Shown here: positions 12,170-25,139 of the stretch, one piece after another
How the letters are laid out: each line of letters starts with the position of its first letter
How positions within the stretch are numbered: position 1 is the first letter of the stretch
Assembly (NCBI GenBank): GCA_036874045.1
Contig: CM072344.1
Location: 14,418,501-14,482,500 of the forward strand
Length of the DNA stretch: 64,000 nt
Origin: Cymodocea nodosa
Lineage: Eukaryota; Streptophyta; Magnoliopsida; Alismatales; Cymodoceaceae
Direction of reading: 5' to 3'
Position numbers and translations under genes: made by a program
Notes under the pieces: model-generated
What the model was told of the DNA's origin: nothing
What the model saw: the letters and a program-made list of their open reading frames with translations, nothing else
The model's database searches: none

Positions 12170-13924
12170 ATGATATTTAGGATTAGGTGGTGGAATCTAA
12201 AACGTGAAAAGAAAATTGATATTTAAAGATAGCTTATTAAAAGAAAGAATTTGGAAACTAGATGGAAAGGTTAAAAAACCTACTTGTATGAAAAAGACTG
12301 CTAAGGAAATTTTAGGAGAGTTGTGTAGAGTAACTCCACAAGGTAAAGAAAGTTGATGGAATGAAGATATTCAAAAGATAATAAAAGAAAAGAAAGAATG
12401 TCATAAAACCTATCATAAATATGAAAATGAGGACAATTTAAAGAAGTATAAGCTAACAAAAGGAATGCCAAGAAAATTGTTAATGAAGTTAAAAACTGGT
12501 CCTATAAGGAATTATATGATAGTTTAAACACAAAACAAAGAGAAAATAGAATATATAAATGGACCAAGGTTAGAGAAAGAAAATCTAGAGATTTAAGTCA
12601 AATGTATTAAAGATGAGGATGGTAGAGTTTTAGTAAAGGAAAATGAAATAAAAGATAGATGACATAGGTATTTTAGTAAATTTTTTGATGAACCTACCAT
12701 AAAAAACTCTTATACACAAAATTTGGGTGGCAATACAAAGGATACAAACTATAGTTATTTTAGAAGAATTAGTAATTTAGAGGTAAAAGCCATTAAAAAA
12801 TGAAATCTAAGAAAACTATTGAACTAAATGATATTCCCATTGAAGTGTGGAGGTGTATAGGTGAAATAAGGATTAAGTGGTTAACTAAACTTTTTAATAT
12901 AATTTTAAAGACCAAGAAGATGACATGTAACTAAAATCTCAAAAATCAATTTAGGTGTATGTCAAATAAGCCAATAATGGAAGCTATTCATTTAGACAAC
13001 TAGTATAAAATTTAGAGTTAAGAAAAAGAACTTCTAAATGGCTTTTGTTGATTTAGAAAAAGCTTATGATAGAGTACTTAGAAACTTATTATAGTGAATT
13101 TTAGAAAGAAAAAGAGTACTAATAATATATATTGATATTATAAAAGGCATGTATAACAAAGCAATTACTATTGTTAAAATTATAGGACAAAAAACTAAGG
13201 AATTTCCTATAAACATAGGTCTACACCAAGGGTTCTCCATAAGTCCTTATTTATTGGTCTTGTTTATAAATGAAATAACCAAGGAAATTCAAGGAGAAAC
13301 ATTTTGATGTATGCTATTTGATGATAACATAATTTTAGTTGATGAAAGTAAATCAAGAATTGGTTCTCAATTAGAATTATGGAGACACTTCAGAGTCCAA
13401 AGAATCTAGATTAAGTCAAAAACTAAACATATGCAATGTAAGTTTAGAAATAATAGAAATAATGCTGAAGGCATATACTTAGATGATTGTGAGATTTATA
13501 AAAGCAAAACTTTTAAATACTTAAGATGTATAATACATAACAATGATGAAATTATAGAAGATATTATTGATAGGATTAAAGTAAGATGAATGAAGTAGTC
13601 AAATACTCAAGTATTGTGTAATAGGAGAATACCCTTAAAATTAAAGGATAATTTTATAAACTATCATTCGCCAAACTATACTTTATGACTCAAAATGTTG
13701 GGTTATAAAATATGAGTATATGTAAAAAGTATTGTTGAGATACATATGCTTAAATGGATGAGTGCGAACACTATAAAGGATAAGCTAAGAAATGTTTTAT
13801 TAGGAATAGAGTAAAAGTTACACCTATTAAAGATGAGATTAAAAAAAATTGACTTAAGTGGCCTAGTCATATCCTTAAAAGATGAAGGAATGTACCAATT
13901 ATGAGAGGAGAATTAATTAGTACA
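12170..13924 (+). mobile_element. RTE-type LINE, 5' part (interrupted by a Copia element)
   Basis: Decayed reverse transcriptase. Recognisable in order are WNEDIQKIIKEKKECHKTYH (about 12360), VKCIKDEDGRVLVKENEIKD (about 12600), the RT core AFVDLEKAYDRV (about 13040), GLHQGFSISPYL (about 13220), a degenerate catalytic segment in which FADD has become LFDDNIILVDE (about 13310), and the tail segments KSKTFKYLRCIIHNNDEIIE and RRIPLKLKDNFI. Many in-frame stops make it dead. The 3' end resumes at 18084, on the far side of the inserted Copia element. Confidence 0.85.
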
Positions 13925-14052
13925 TGTGATTAGGAAGAGAAAAAAGTATTATTATCTTCAAATGAGGAATTACACAAATATATATAGGATGGAATAAATG
14001 AATCCTATAAATCAATATCCAATTACCCATCCCAAAGCCCACATAACTAACA
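13925..14052 (-). repeat. Copia 3' LTR (left copy)
   Basis: 128 bases beginning TGTGATTAGG and ending ACTAACA. It pairs with the right copy at 17965-18083, with a few substitutions and two small indels, including an extra segment around 14012-14025. Confidence 0.85.
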
Positions 14053-17000
14053 CTCCGCTTCATGCTGAAAAATATGTATTAATCATTTTCAGCTTGTTAC
14101 AAAAATTATCAAAAGTACCATGACTCAACCCCTTAGTGAAAATGTCAACAAATTCCTCAGTGGAAGGTGTATATAGCATTGTGATTATCCCTTTTACAAC
14201 CAAATCATGAACATAGTGACAATCAATTTCAATATGTTTGGTATGTTCATAGAAGAATTTATTTCATGTAATATATATTGTTGTTTGATTGTCACAATGT
14301 ATAAGCATTGGTTCTTGAACTTTCACCCCAAGTTTACACAAAAAAGATCTAAGCTACATCATCTCACAAGTTGTATTTACCATAGATCTATATTTCACCT
14401 CAACACTAGATCAGAAAACAACATTTTGCTTTTTGCTACACCAACCAAATTCCTTCCAACATGGATGCAATAACTTGAGGTAGAATTTCTGTCTCTTTTG
14501 TCACCCTCATATATCCTGAATTAGAAAAAATTTCAACCTTTAAATGTCCATGTGCCTTATATACTAGACTTTTTCTTGACATACCTTTAAAATAGACAAG
14601 TATACATTGTACACTTATCTAATATACTTTTCTTGGTTCATGCATGAACTGAATCAGCAAGTCAACAGTATAAATTATATCAGGTTTGGTTACTATGAGA
14701 TAGATTAACTTCTCAACTAGTCCTCTATATTACTCTTAGTTGCCTAACTTTTCAAATGATTTATCCTAAAATAGAGGATTCTACTCAACAAGAGTTCTCA
14801 GGTTTGCAGTCAAGATAGCCTACTTCTACTAACAAATTTATGACATACTTATGCTAAGTCAACATCATCTTACCCCTCAAATAGGCAAACTCAAAGCTTA
14901 AGAAATATCATGGTCTGTTCATATCTTTTGCAATAAAATGTGTTGAAATATATGTTTTTGTCTCAACAATTCTAACAACATCACTACCTGTAAATAAAAT
15001 ATCATCCACATAAATTGCCAGGATGACACAACTAGTAGTTGTCCTCTTTATGAAGATTAAATGATCTACAGCATAGTGTTAGAAACCTCCTACAAATATC
15101 ACCTAACTAAACTTATCAAACTATACCCACGAACTTTGTTTCAACCCACAGATCACATTCTTTAGCTTGTAAACATTATTTTCCCTCTGAACAACACACC
15201 TAAGAGGTTTCTCCATATAGACCTCCTTAAATAGTTCCCCATGGAGAAAGATGTTTTTTACATCCAACTAATGGAGTTGTCATTAACTATTCATTATTAT
15301 AGAAAGAATCACACGAATAGAGTTAAGGCAAGCAACAAAGAGTTTCATATTAGGACAAAGTTGACGAAAATAAACTTCTCTACCAAGAGGGGTAGAGGAT
15401 ATATGATTTACAAAATGTGTAGCAGTAAGAATAGCATCAAACCAAATGTATTTTGCAATCTTCATCTAAAGAAGTAAGGTGCAAGCAATGTCTAATATAT
15501 GTCGATGCTTGCACTCAACAATCCCATTTTGTTGGAAAGTGTGAGGGAAAGTTATTTCATGAATAACACTAAGAGAGGCACAAAAGATTTAAAAACTATT
15601 ACTAACAAATTTTAAAGCATTGTCTATGCACAAACATTTTAGAGTAGTAGAAAACTAAGTGTTGATTTCAACAAAGAAATTTTAAACCACAGTTAAAATA
15701 TTTTGTTAATCTTTTAATAAACCATGACACTCCTGAATAATTATCAATAAACACAACATAATAGCAATAACCAATAACAAATAAAAAATGACTAGAACCC
15801 TAAACATCACAATGAATTAAATAAAAAACACAACTACTAGAAGCAAGATGAAGATGATGAAAAGTAGGGTAGGTATATTTTCCTAGCTGACACTATTCAC
15901 ATTCAAAATGAGAAATAGAAATCCAAGGTAGGGCCTGTTTAAGCTTTTCAAAGATGGATGACCCAACGTAAGGTGTTATAGAATAGAGGACTTTGTAGTA
16001 GACAACAATGTCACTAATCTACTTGATAGAGAGTATCACGAACCAAGACGTATACACTATCACTCTGCTTATAACCTAAACCAATTCTTTTCCCTATCAA
16101 CAGATTTTGAAAGATACAATGAAAAGGAAAAAAAGTTATTAAACAAAATAGTTGAACAATATAATACTAATGGATAAAAGATTCACTGAAAATTCATGGA
16201 TATAAAAGATTTGATCTAGTTGAATTCTGAAGATAACATGAATTGTACCTTATCTAATGACTTGACAAGATCAATCATCAACAACAGTAACTCATTAGGC
16301 AAATGACTTGAATGATGAAAAAGATTAAACTACTAGCCATGTGTCAGGAAACCCTTAAGTCTATAATCCAAAGACTATCTTCCCTATCTACCATGATCAT
16401 TCCTATATCTAAAGTAGATGCTAACATCACCATGACAAAAAAGTCAATAACCTGTAAGTGCATAAAGCATTTATAGTCCGCTTGACTTACATAAAACATT
16501 TATAGTCCGCTTGAGAGATAATCACTTTAGTTGAACCATTAGACACAAGTGTAATAAGTGTAGTTGGTGAGGGCACTACAACTAAATCTACTGGTGAATC
16601 AAATTTTATGGCAACTCGAGTTCATGAGGATTTGTCAAACTTTTTCCAACACCTTTCTAATTTGTGGTTTATCTTACCACAATAAAGGCAATGTATTTTT
16701 TGTCTTCCATCAATATGGCCCCTTTGAGTATTGCCTCCCCCCCTCTAATTATTATGATTTGGTTGGCTTTTAGAGATCATTGCAATAGGTTTTGATTGAG
16801 GCCCCATCCAAGAAATTTGAAGGACATAAGCAAAGACTATAGACAAGTTGGAGTGGCATCACCACCAAGTATTTATCCTCACACCTAAGAAAACAATTCA
16901 AGTGAAAGATCAACCAAGAAGGCAGCCACCCACAAATCATTTCTATACTATTGTAGCATCATGATAAATGTAGTACTAGGCTAATGAGCTTCTAACTCCT

Positions 17001-17964
17001 CGAATAAGACTCACATCGTGCCAAAATACTCCTAAACAATCTATCCAATCATATGTAAAGAGAAGATCTACTCATATATCTCATACACACATACAATATT
17101 CTTTTTATTTACACACATCCATTGTAAAGTATCTCAAATAACTTTTGTAGGGTAAAGCATCACAACCCCATGTCTTATCTGACTTTCCATACTATTTTCT
17201 AATCAAGAAACAATCATAGAATTATCAATAAATCAATCCTCATGGGAAGCATCCTTCATATCTGGTGGTGGTTGGGTCAAATGTCGAAGTTTCCTTTTGT
17301 GCTACAACAAAATTTAGAAGCTTTTGGACCATGTTAATAATTAGTATCATTCAATTTGCTCATCATACCACTAAGTTGAAGAATCCCAAAATCCTTGTAA
17401 GCCATCCTCTTGAAAGACACACAAACTGTCCAACTACCAAGAACAATCACCAAGGTGACTTATAAATTGTCCAAGCCTAATCAACACATGGACTAGCCAA
17501 CTACACTGACGTGGGTAGAATCTGTCCTAGTCTGAATTGAGATGTCAGTAAGTACCTTACTCCAATATCGAGCACGACTTCAACAAATGCTCATCTACAA
17601 AGGCACACTCCCTTAGGTAGATTCAATAGTTACGCATGTGCAAGGCACAACCCTTAAGGTTGCAAAAATAAGAAGGAAATCACTGCAACAACTCCAAACA
17701 AAGAAGTTGCATGCCGATAAGAAGGGGGTCACATGCAGATGCATGCACCTCCTAAACGTATGTGTGTGCATGAATGCATGCACCTTTAGGTCACTCATAG
17801 ACTTGCATGAGCTGCCACATACACACAAACGCACGTGAGTGTATGTGCAAGTGCGACAAAGAGACGATGTTGAGCACTTGCATCGAATGAACGGACAAGA
17901 GCAGGACAAGAGATGCCAATGGAGGAGGTGAGTGATTAGGGTTAGGGTTAGTACTCTAATGTAA

Positions 17965-18083
17965 TGTGATTAGGAAGAGAAAAAAGTATTATTATTATCT
18001 TCTAATGAGGAATTACACAAATATATATAGGATGGAATAAATGGATATCCAAGTACCTATCCCAAAACCCACATAACTCAACA
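17965..18083 (-). repeat. Copia 5' LTR (right copy)
   Basis: 119 bases beginning TGTGATTAGG and ending ACTCAACA. LINE sequence continues directly after it at 18084, which places the insertion point inside the LINE. Confidence 0.85.
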
Positions 18084-18290
18084 ATACAGAAGAAATTAAA
18101 AAAAGTAAAGGTAAGCCAAAAATTGTTTGGTTGAGAATTGTAAGAAAATATTTAAATTTACATAACTTGATAAAAGATTTGTCAATAAATAGAAATACTT
18201 GAAAGAAAAGAATTCATGTGGTTGACCCAAAGGATTGAGATCATAGCACAAATTGTTGCTGTTGACTTTTAAACAATGTTGTTGTACTTG
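18084..18290 (+). mobile_element. RTE-type LINE, 3' end (after the Copia insertion)
   Basis: The plus strand reads EEIKKSKGKPKIVWLRIV and TWKKRIHVVDPKDWDH-like segments in shifted frames, the usual C-terminal end of plant RTE elements, followed by a TTGTTG-rich terminus (about 18255-18290). It continues the element that breaks off at 13924. Confidence 0.75.
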
Positions 18291-18299
18291 TTTAATTGA

Positions 18300-21200
18300 A
18301 TGTGTTATTTTTAAAAATATATTTAAATGTGTTATTTTTGGATGTAAATGGATAAATTACAGAAAAACAATATATATAGAATAATAATGTAATAATATAT
18401 ATATACATAAATCAAATATATAAACAAAGGAACCTATGTATCACCTTGGCATGTGCCTAAACAACTTGATTGTCAACTAGTTGCCTTAATGCCCTGACAA
18501 CCTTGTCTTAAACTAGCAGCTAGTAAGCATAGAAATGAGCTCATGTGAGTGGTTCATGAGTTGTAGTTTCAAGAAGAAGAGATGAGCTCCAAAGATTTGG
18601 TTGACGATGTTCATGTGGGTGGCTGGAATAAATTGTTTCCTCTCTTTGACAGGTGATCTCTCCCAGATTTTTCATTATCTTGTGCTTGTGGAAGTTAATT
18701 TTCAATCATATAGCATGTTTTATCTTTAAAAAGGCATATTCTTGTATAAAATTTGGATCATTAGCTAGGAAATCCAGCACTACCTTGCATTGCCTTCATC
18801 TTCATTGGTGCCAAGCTAGTGGAGGATGGAAAGATGACTACTTCTGCTCCTCCCCACCACCTCTACCACTACTCCACTTGTAGAGTTCAATTGGCTTTTC
18901 ATGGGTGATGATTTGAAACAAATTCTTGATGGATTCTTAGAGATGGAAGATTTCCCAATCTGTAGGTTTGATGATCTCTCATCCTATCTTTGAAAAGCAT
19001 AGCATTCATCAAGCTTCCCACTTGAGACATTTAAGTGGATGAAAATTATAATGGTAGGTGGATGTAAATTATTTATTCATTTAAAGTGTGTTTTTGGAAT
19101 GTAAAAGTGAGTAATCATTTATTGTCTTTTATATAAAGATATAAATATGGGTCAACTTATACTATTTTTTTAAGCAATAACATAAGTAAACGAATTAGAA
19201 TCAAATGAATACAGGTGGCCTACAAAAGGTGTAAGCAAAATAAAAGAAGAACAAAGACAGAAAAAAAGGGACTTCCATGAAGGAAATTTATAAACAAAAA
19301 AAGGACTAGAACAAGCACTCCTTTAACAAAAGGGGAGGGCAAAAGTAGGCCACGAGCAGTCAAAGTAGGACAAGAGTCTATAACCAAGCAATTACAAATG
19401 CATCCAAAGGATCTTCATCTACCCATCAGCTTCTCTTCCACTCCAAAATATAGGTCAGGAACTTTATTTGAAGTAGTCATTAGCTTGAGCTGAACCACAA
19501 AAGATCTTGTTCTTTTTTTCTTTCCAATCATCTACTCCTAAATGCATGCAAGATTGTGAGCCATAGTTTCCATCTCACTCTATCCAAACTTCTTCAACCC
19601 AAATAGACCCAGAACGTCTCAATTTATAGAATTTCATCACAACTCAGAACATCAAATCTGCAATTTCAAAAGATGGAAAAACAAGTCCCTATTTTAGAAT
19701 GTAGTGTTAAACAATCAAGGCAATAGAAAAAGAAAGGTAGGTAATTTTGTGTCTTAAATAGAGATGAATGGATAAGACAAACTCTAGGTCTATTCTGACT
19801 AAAGACAATCAACAAAAACAGAAAATAGAGGACTTTTTTCACAGTCATTAGGAAAGGTGCCTAAGAGTCATATGGCATAAAAAACAAGACTTTGTAGGTC
19901 AATAAAAGAAGCACTGCAATTCCATTTTACTATTTACCATCTTTTAGAAATGTTGTAGCATGAATTTATATGCATACCTTAAATAAGAAAGGATGTCCCA
20001 CCCATAAGATTGTTTAGGTGTCTTGAACTAACAATTTGATTTCAAGCATTCTACTAAATTTGTGAACAATAAATTATTGCCAAATTTTGCAGATCAATCA
20101 CTTGGCATTTGACACCAAAGGAGGTGGTCTTATCTTCTTTAAAGTAACCACAAGACAAACGTACGAGTTATGAAAGAAAAGGTATTCATTTCACATTTTT
20201 CATATAAAAGCCAAACAGCCAAAAATGATTCTGCACAAAAAGACTGAACAAGTGGGATACCTAAAAAGGAGGAAAGCTCTGCAACATCTAACTTTAACTG
20301 CACCTCCCTTCCTTTCTTCTGATCTGACAAGATCTTTGTTTAGAGAAACAACACAAGATCAGTGTGAGGAAACTACAGCACCTTACCACCATTTTTCCAA
20401 GTCTAGAAGTCGAGAACTTTGATAAATTCAGAAATTTGTTTTCCACTTTCACATCCTCTAATCATATGGTCTTTAATCCAGCAACAACATCCTAGCATAA
20501 GAGCATGTAGCATGAATCTATGTTGCACTGACATAACTCATTCACAATTCACTTGTGAGTTGCTATTTAGTAGATTTATTTTATAAAGTGTGTTGTTCTC
20601 ATATCCTGATCCAATGCATAACCAGAAATTTATTTGTTAAAAGGTACTAGTAAATGTCTATTAGCATATGCATGCATGAACATGTGTGTGGGAAGCATTG
20701 ACATTTGCAGTGTTCAGGAACAAGTGAGTATCAAACATTTGACATATGCAGTGTGATCAAAATGTGTTGGCCATTTAGCATCTGCAATGTGAGGTCAAGG
20801 CCCAAGGCATTTGCAACTTGGTAATTGGTGAGCCAGCAACAGAATCTCTGGAAGCTATGAAACAGCCAGCAGCTGGATGTCAGTGTAAGCAAGGAACCAA
20901 AAACATAGGAAAATGCAGCATGACCATTAAAACCATCCACAGAAGTTTATAATAAGTGCATAAAGTTCAGCACCAATTTCTTATACAGAAATAGCACTCA
21001 GTTCCACACTTGAGCCAAAGCAGAGAAACCTCCCGCTGAGATCTCCAAGCTACCCATGTGAAGTAGGCCATGAGTTGCAGCTCAAGAAACAAAACAAAAA
21101 AACAAAAAACTGCAGCATCTAGAACAGCTACCATTGTGCATACGCTCAGAAGGAATCAACTAAAATGTCAAAATCCCACCTTAAGCACAACAAACTAGCA

Positions 21201-21490
21201 TTCACTGGAAATCCCTCAATGTAAGTCGGCAAGACTCCCTTCTTCCCTAATTTGTGATTAACAGCTTGCCAAAGCACGATACCAACCTTAGCGAACACAC
21301 CCACATGAACCCTAATGCCACGATTTCCTACGCTTCCTCACCAAACTCAGCATTCGCAGAAATCCACAGAAACCAACTCGAACAAACCCCGGTTTTAAAA
21401 CAAACCTGTTTTCCCAACTCCAAAGGAATTTTTTCCTTTTCCTCCTCACTTTCTGGACCACTCTCGGGCACGCATGAAACTTCTACTTCC
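18300..21490. other. Non-coding stretch, no gene recognised
   Basis: Short frames only. About 18420-18530 carries a CTTGGCATGTGCCTAA-type phrase that has a related copy near 60960, suggesting a dispersed repeat. A T run at about 19164 followed by A-rich sequence to 19330 looks like an old retroposon end on the minus strand. Nothing else could be assigned. Confidence 0.45.
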
Positions 21491-21610
21491 GGATGGAACA
21501 GATGGTGAAGCGTTACATATTGGGGATCAACAGGTGAACAAAAAAAGCATACTGCAGGGTTGGAAGAAGCGAATGATTGGGACGAAGGAAGGAAAAAGGG
21601 TTTCTTTTAC

Positions 21611-21720
21611 CTGAGAGATGTTGATCAAGGAGGCCGAAGAGGAGAGGAGGATTTGCTGAGACCAACCGCGGGTCTTCTACTGCATTCTTTCTCCTTCTTC
21701 TTCTTCTTCTTCTTCTTCTG
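21611..21720 (-). other. Candidate 5'UTR exon (possibly BPC leader)
   Basis: On the minus strand a (GAA)n tract leads into a GC-richer segment that ends in CTCAG followed by GTAAAAG, a near-consensus splice donor. No long open frame crosses it, as expected of an untranslated leader. It lies on the BPC strand with no other host gene between. Assignment to BPC is inference; it could belong to a non-coding RNA or be fortuitous. Confidence 0.35.
21692..21720. repeat. (CTT)n / (GAA)n microsatellite
   Basis: About nine uninterrupted TTC triplets on the plus strand, within the candidate leader exon on the minus strand. Confidence 0.9.
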
Positions 21721-21789
21721 GTGTTATTTGCAATTCCCATCCTCAGGAGTCATATTTTTACAATCCAGGAAACTCGTATGCTTTATTTT

Positions 21790-24700
21790 TTAAAAGGGTT
21801 ATTTTATAATTTTACAATCCACCTACAGTTCATAATGTCCTCAGTATCTGCATTAGAGCGTTTTTGTGTGATTTCTTGCAATTTTTCAAGGGCAAGGATT
21901 GAAATTTTCATTTTATACCTTTTTTTATACGTAAATGTCGAAATTTATAAAGTACAAAAATATCTTTCAAATATTAAAATTAAATCCCAACATTTTTCTT
22001 TTAGTTTACACAAATAAATTCTTATCGTTTAAATATATTAACTTAAAATTTGTCATCGGTGAAAATTATATTTAAAATAAATACTTGTAAAGAAGAAGTA
22101 TTTTATTTATTTAAGATAAAATTTTTATTACTAATAAATTTTAAGTTTCATTTAAATCATTAAGAAAACTCATATAATATTTTTAGCTAGAATACCTACA
22201 GCTACATTTCCCCTCTTTTCTATGATAATAATTCTTAGATCTAAGTATTATTATCTCTAGCTAATTAAGTTACCGATGTTATTTACATTATGTATTATTT
22301 AAACATACTGAAATTCTAACTTCACATGTATCACGTGCTTCATTAAAACACGTACAAATCACAATCGCAATCGATCAATTAGATGTAATTTGTAAATACA
22401 AAATCACTGTCATTATCAAATATGACTATAAAAAATAATTTATTTTAGATTTTGTTTGGAGTTAGCTTATTGAGAAGTCTTTACTAAAAAATGTACCTTA
22501 TTTGATAAGTTATCTAATAACAACTTACTGAATATGCATTGTAGAATAACTTGATAAACTATCTAAGAATAATTTATTTAAAAAGAAAGTGACGTTGTTA
22601 TGAATATTTACGGTAATAAATATTACAAGTGTCTTTGTCTCTTTATTTTTCCCAACTTCTGGTGCTAATTTAGACATTCATTTTCTATTTTCTTCTGCTG
22701 TAGTTTAAACAAAAATATTTTTTTTTTTGGTCATTTTCATTAGACAACATTCTCACATTTGATGGTAAGTAGTGATGTCTTTTTATCTAATGTGATGAAT
22801 TCTTAACCTTTAAATTAACGTCACATTCAAAAGTGCTTTATAATTATTTTATTCTAGAATTCAAGAAAACTATAAGGACATGTTTGTGAAAGTTAGAAAA
22901 ATTAAGAAATAAAAAGTCAAAAAAGTTAAGAATTAGAAAGTAAATAAAGTTAGAAATTAGAAAATCAAAAAAGTAAAATTTGAAAATGTCTATGTCATTA
23001 ACGAAAAATTAGAAAAATTATATAGTTGTTGAAATTTTTTTCTTAATTTACTTATAATACATACTTGAATTTGAAAACAAATTAATTAGACATTATCTCT
23101 TATTCTTTTTATGATTTGGATATGGAAATCACAAATCATTTATTTTAATTATTTATGAACGTAAATTTTAAAAACACATAAAACAAAGATATTGAAATAA
23201 AAGTAAATTGTCGAGCACATCCATAATATAATTTGTTAAATATTTTATTTATTTTAAATATAAATTTTTTGTAATGTATTTTAATATAATTTTTATTATT
23301 TAAAATTTATTTATTTAAATTTCATTATTTACATTTTTATTTTTCTATTTTCCTGTTATTTTCATTAAGCAAAATCACTTGAGGTAGAATGCTTAAGTGA
23401 AATTTGAGAGACATGGCGATAGATAGTTAAGGAAAACACTTATATCGCTTAAATATACAAAACGTAAAGTACAACGTGACAACAAGATAATGCATAAGAA
23501 AAAAATGAGGACAGTTTTCTATATTACTTTCTAACTTTTGAATATAAAAAAGTCTAAAACTTTTGAATAGAAATTAAAATTGTTAGAAAGTTTTATTGAC
23601 TTTCTTCACATTTATACTATCTAAGAAAGTTGAAAATAAATTCTCAACTTTCTAAGGTATAAAAGAAAAATCATTTTCAACTTTTAAACTATTAGAGATC
23701 TAAAAGTCAAGAAATATCAAAGATTTCTTCGTACATGTTAATATATAATAAATATCATCATAGCATTTAAATATTATATGATATAAATATCTACAATTTG
23801 TATAAAGTAATATAAATAGTAATATGGTATATATCAATAATTATAATTATAAAGTAACATGTTATAATTATATATTATAATTATCATTATTTATATACAT
23901 TATAACTATAAGAAGGGATTTGTACACTTAAAATTTGACAAAATTGAAAATTTTTTTATGTTAAATTTCAATAGAGGAGATGTTTGTGTACTTTAGAATT
24001 CAATTTATTTGAGAAATTAAATTCCCAAATATGTAGAAATTAGAAAAATGAATTCCAAAAGAAAAAGGTTGCTCGACATCCTCACCCTCGCTTGCATCTT
24101 CTGCCTTTGCTCTCTCTCACCTAACGAAAGCTTCCACTCGTCATCACTTGCACTTGGTAAAGCTTTCGCTCGTCGTTGAGTTGACTGTCAACTATATCAT
24201 ATTTATTATATGTTAATAATTAATTATTATTTATATGATTATTATCAATTTAATTATTAATAATTTATGATTTATTACAAAAGTCAATAATATTAATATT
24301 AAAGTTTAAGTTATTCATTAAAATGTTAAACTATATAATTTTCTTAATTTTCTAGTAATAGTGCAAAAAACTTTAAGTTTCACTTTTTTAGCTTTCTATT
24401 TCTTTTATTTTCTAACATTCTGAATTTTTACTTTTTATTTATTATTCACCGGAGGAAAAATACTTGTTTTGATTACGAAACATAGTTGTGTTTATTAAGG
24501 GATAAGATGCACTTGAGCGTCTTATAAAATAGTGGTATTTTTGAAAAATAATAAATCTTAAAATTATTGAAAGCGATTTTTGAAGCGGCGACGATATGAG
24601 CCCTACACCAAAGCAGATGCGAGCGGCGATAGTGAAGAGCAACGCACTATAGTGGTGACGACAGCGATTTTCAGATTTCCGCGACAACAATATGCGAGCA

Positions 24701-24984
24701 ATGAATGCGATTTCCGAAGCGGCGACGATACGCAAGCAATGCTTGCAATTTTCGAAGTCGCGGCGACGGGTGGCGAGCGAGAACAGTTCGGGTGATTCAC
24801 TTCGTTTCCAAAGGGGGGAGGGAGAAACGAACGGACGGTCATCTTTTATATTAAGGTAATAGGGGGAAAACTTTTCCCCTTGTTTCCTTTATGCACAAAC
24901 AAGAGAGACTATGAGAAATGATTTCCCTTCATTTCTTTTTCCTTTGTTTTCCATTGTTTCTCGCTTACACAAACCCCCCCTTAA
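21790..24984. other. AT-rich region with MITE-like debris
   Basis: No gene supported. The words GTTAGAAAAATTAAG and AAAAAGTCAAAAAAGTTAAG recur near 22885-22985, and their inverted counterparts occur near 24360-24430, suggesting an old inverted-repeat element about 1.5 kb long. A GC-rich island at 24570-24840 is described separately. The segment 24900-24981 ends in a TTACACAAACCCCCCC terminus immediately next to the Harbinger target duplication, perhaps the end of another element. Confidence 0.35.
24570..24840. other. GC-rich island with repeated GCGGCGACGAT phrase
   Basis: The phrase GAAGCGGCGACGATA occurs at about 24584 and 24716, with a third variant (GAAGTCGCGGCGACGG) near 24754, and TGCGATTT-type phrases lie between. 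Composition differs sharply from the AT-rich flanks. No known coding sequence was recognised on either strand. Confidence 0.4.
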
Positions 24985-25139
24985 AAGGGGGTTAGTGTCT
25001 GACGGAATTCAGTTGACGGAAAGGATTGAATTCCGTAAGAATGTTGTTAGTGTGCACCCCCCTTAACGGAAAGGAAAGTCAGATTTTACCGTTGTATAAA
25101 ATCTGAAAAATTCATTTATCGTCAAATCCTTTCCCATCG

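Larger units (their letters stand above)
13925..18083 (-). mobile_element. Ty1/Copia retrotransposon with both LTRs, nested in an RTE LINE
   Basis: Two matching terminal repeats (13925-14052 and 17965-18083, TGTGATTAGGAAGAG...AACA) enclose a minus-strand Copia pol. Reading from high to low coordinates: a gag zinc knuckle CLYCGKINHKLERC (about 16660-16700, CCHC), a gag-pre-integrase segment CQLGKYTYPTF (about 15890), the integrase catalytic Glu segment NGIVECKHRHILDIA (about 15510), reverse transcriptase YVDDILFTGSDVV (about 15000), and RNase H HIEIDCHYVHDLVVKGII...VDIFTKGLS (about 14110-14230). The order is the Copia one. The flanks GTACA and ATACA form a 4/5-match target duplication. A poor match to the initiator-Met tRNA primer site lies just inside 17964. 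Stops and shifts throughout show it is defective. Confidence 0.88.
10138..21610 (-). other. Possible 5'UTR intron of the BPC gene (TE-filled)
   Basis: A TCTCAG acceptor at 10140-10138 lies 58 bases before the BPC start codon. A purine-rich candidate leader exon with a strong CTCAG/GTAAAAG donor lies at 21611 on the same strand, and no other minus-strand host gene could be found between them. BPC genes often have leader introns. If correct, this 11.5-kb intron contains a hAT transposase tail, an RTE LINE and a nested Copia element. Transcript evidence is needed. Confidence 0.3.

Noticed and set aside
17613..17909. Cys-rich 98-codon minus-strand frame
   Set aside because: It arises from TGCATG/TGTGTG-rich repeats within the Copia internal region.
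17936..17952. TTAGGGTTAGGG telomere-like words
   Set aside because: Only about two and a half units, inside a Copia element near its LTR; chance or leader sequence, not an interstitial telomere.
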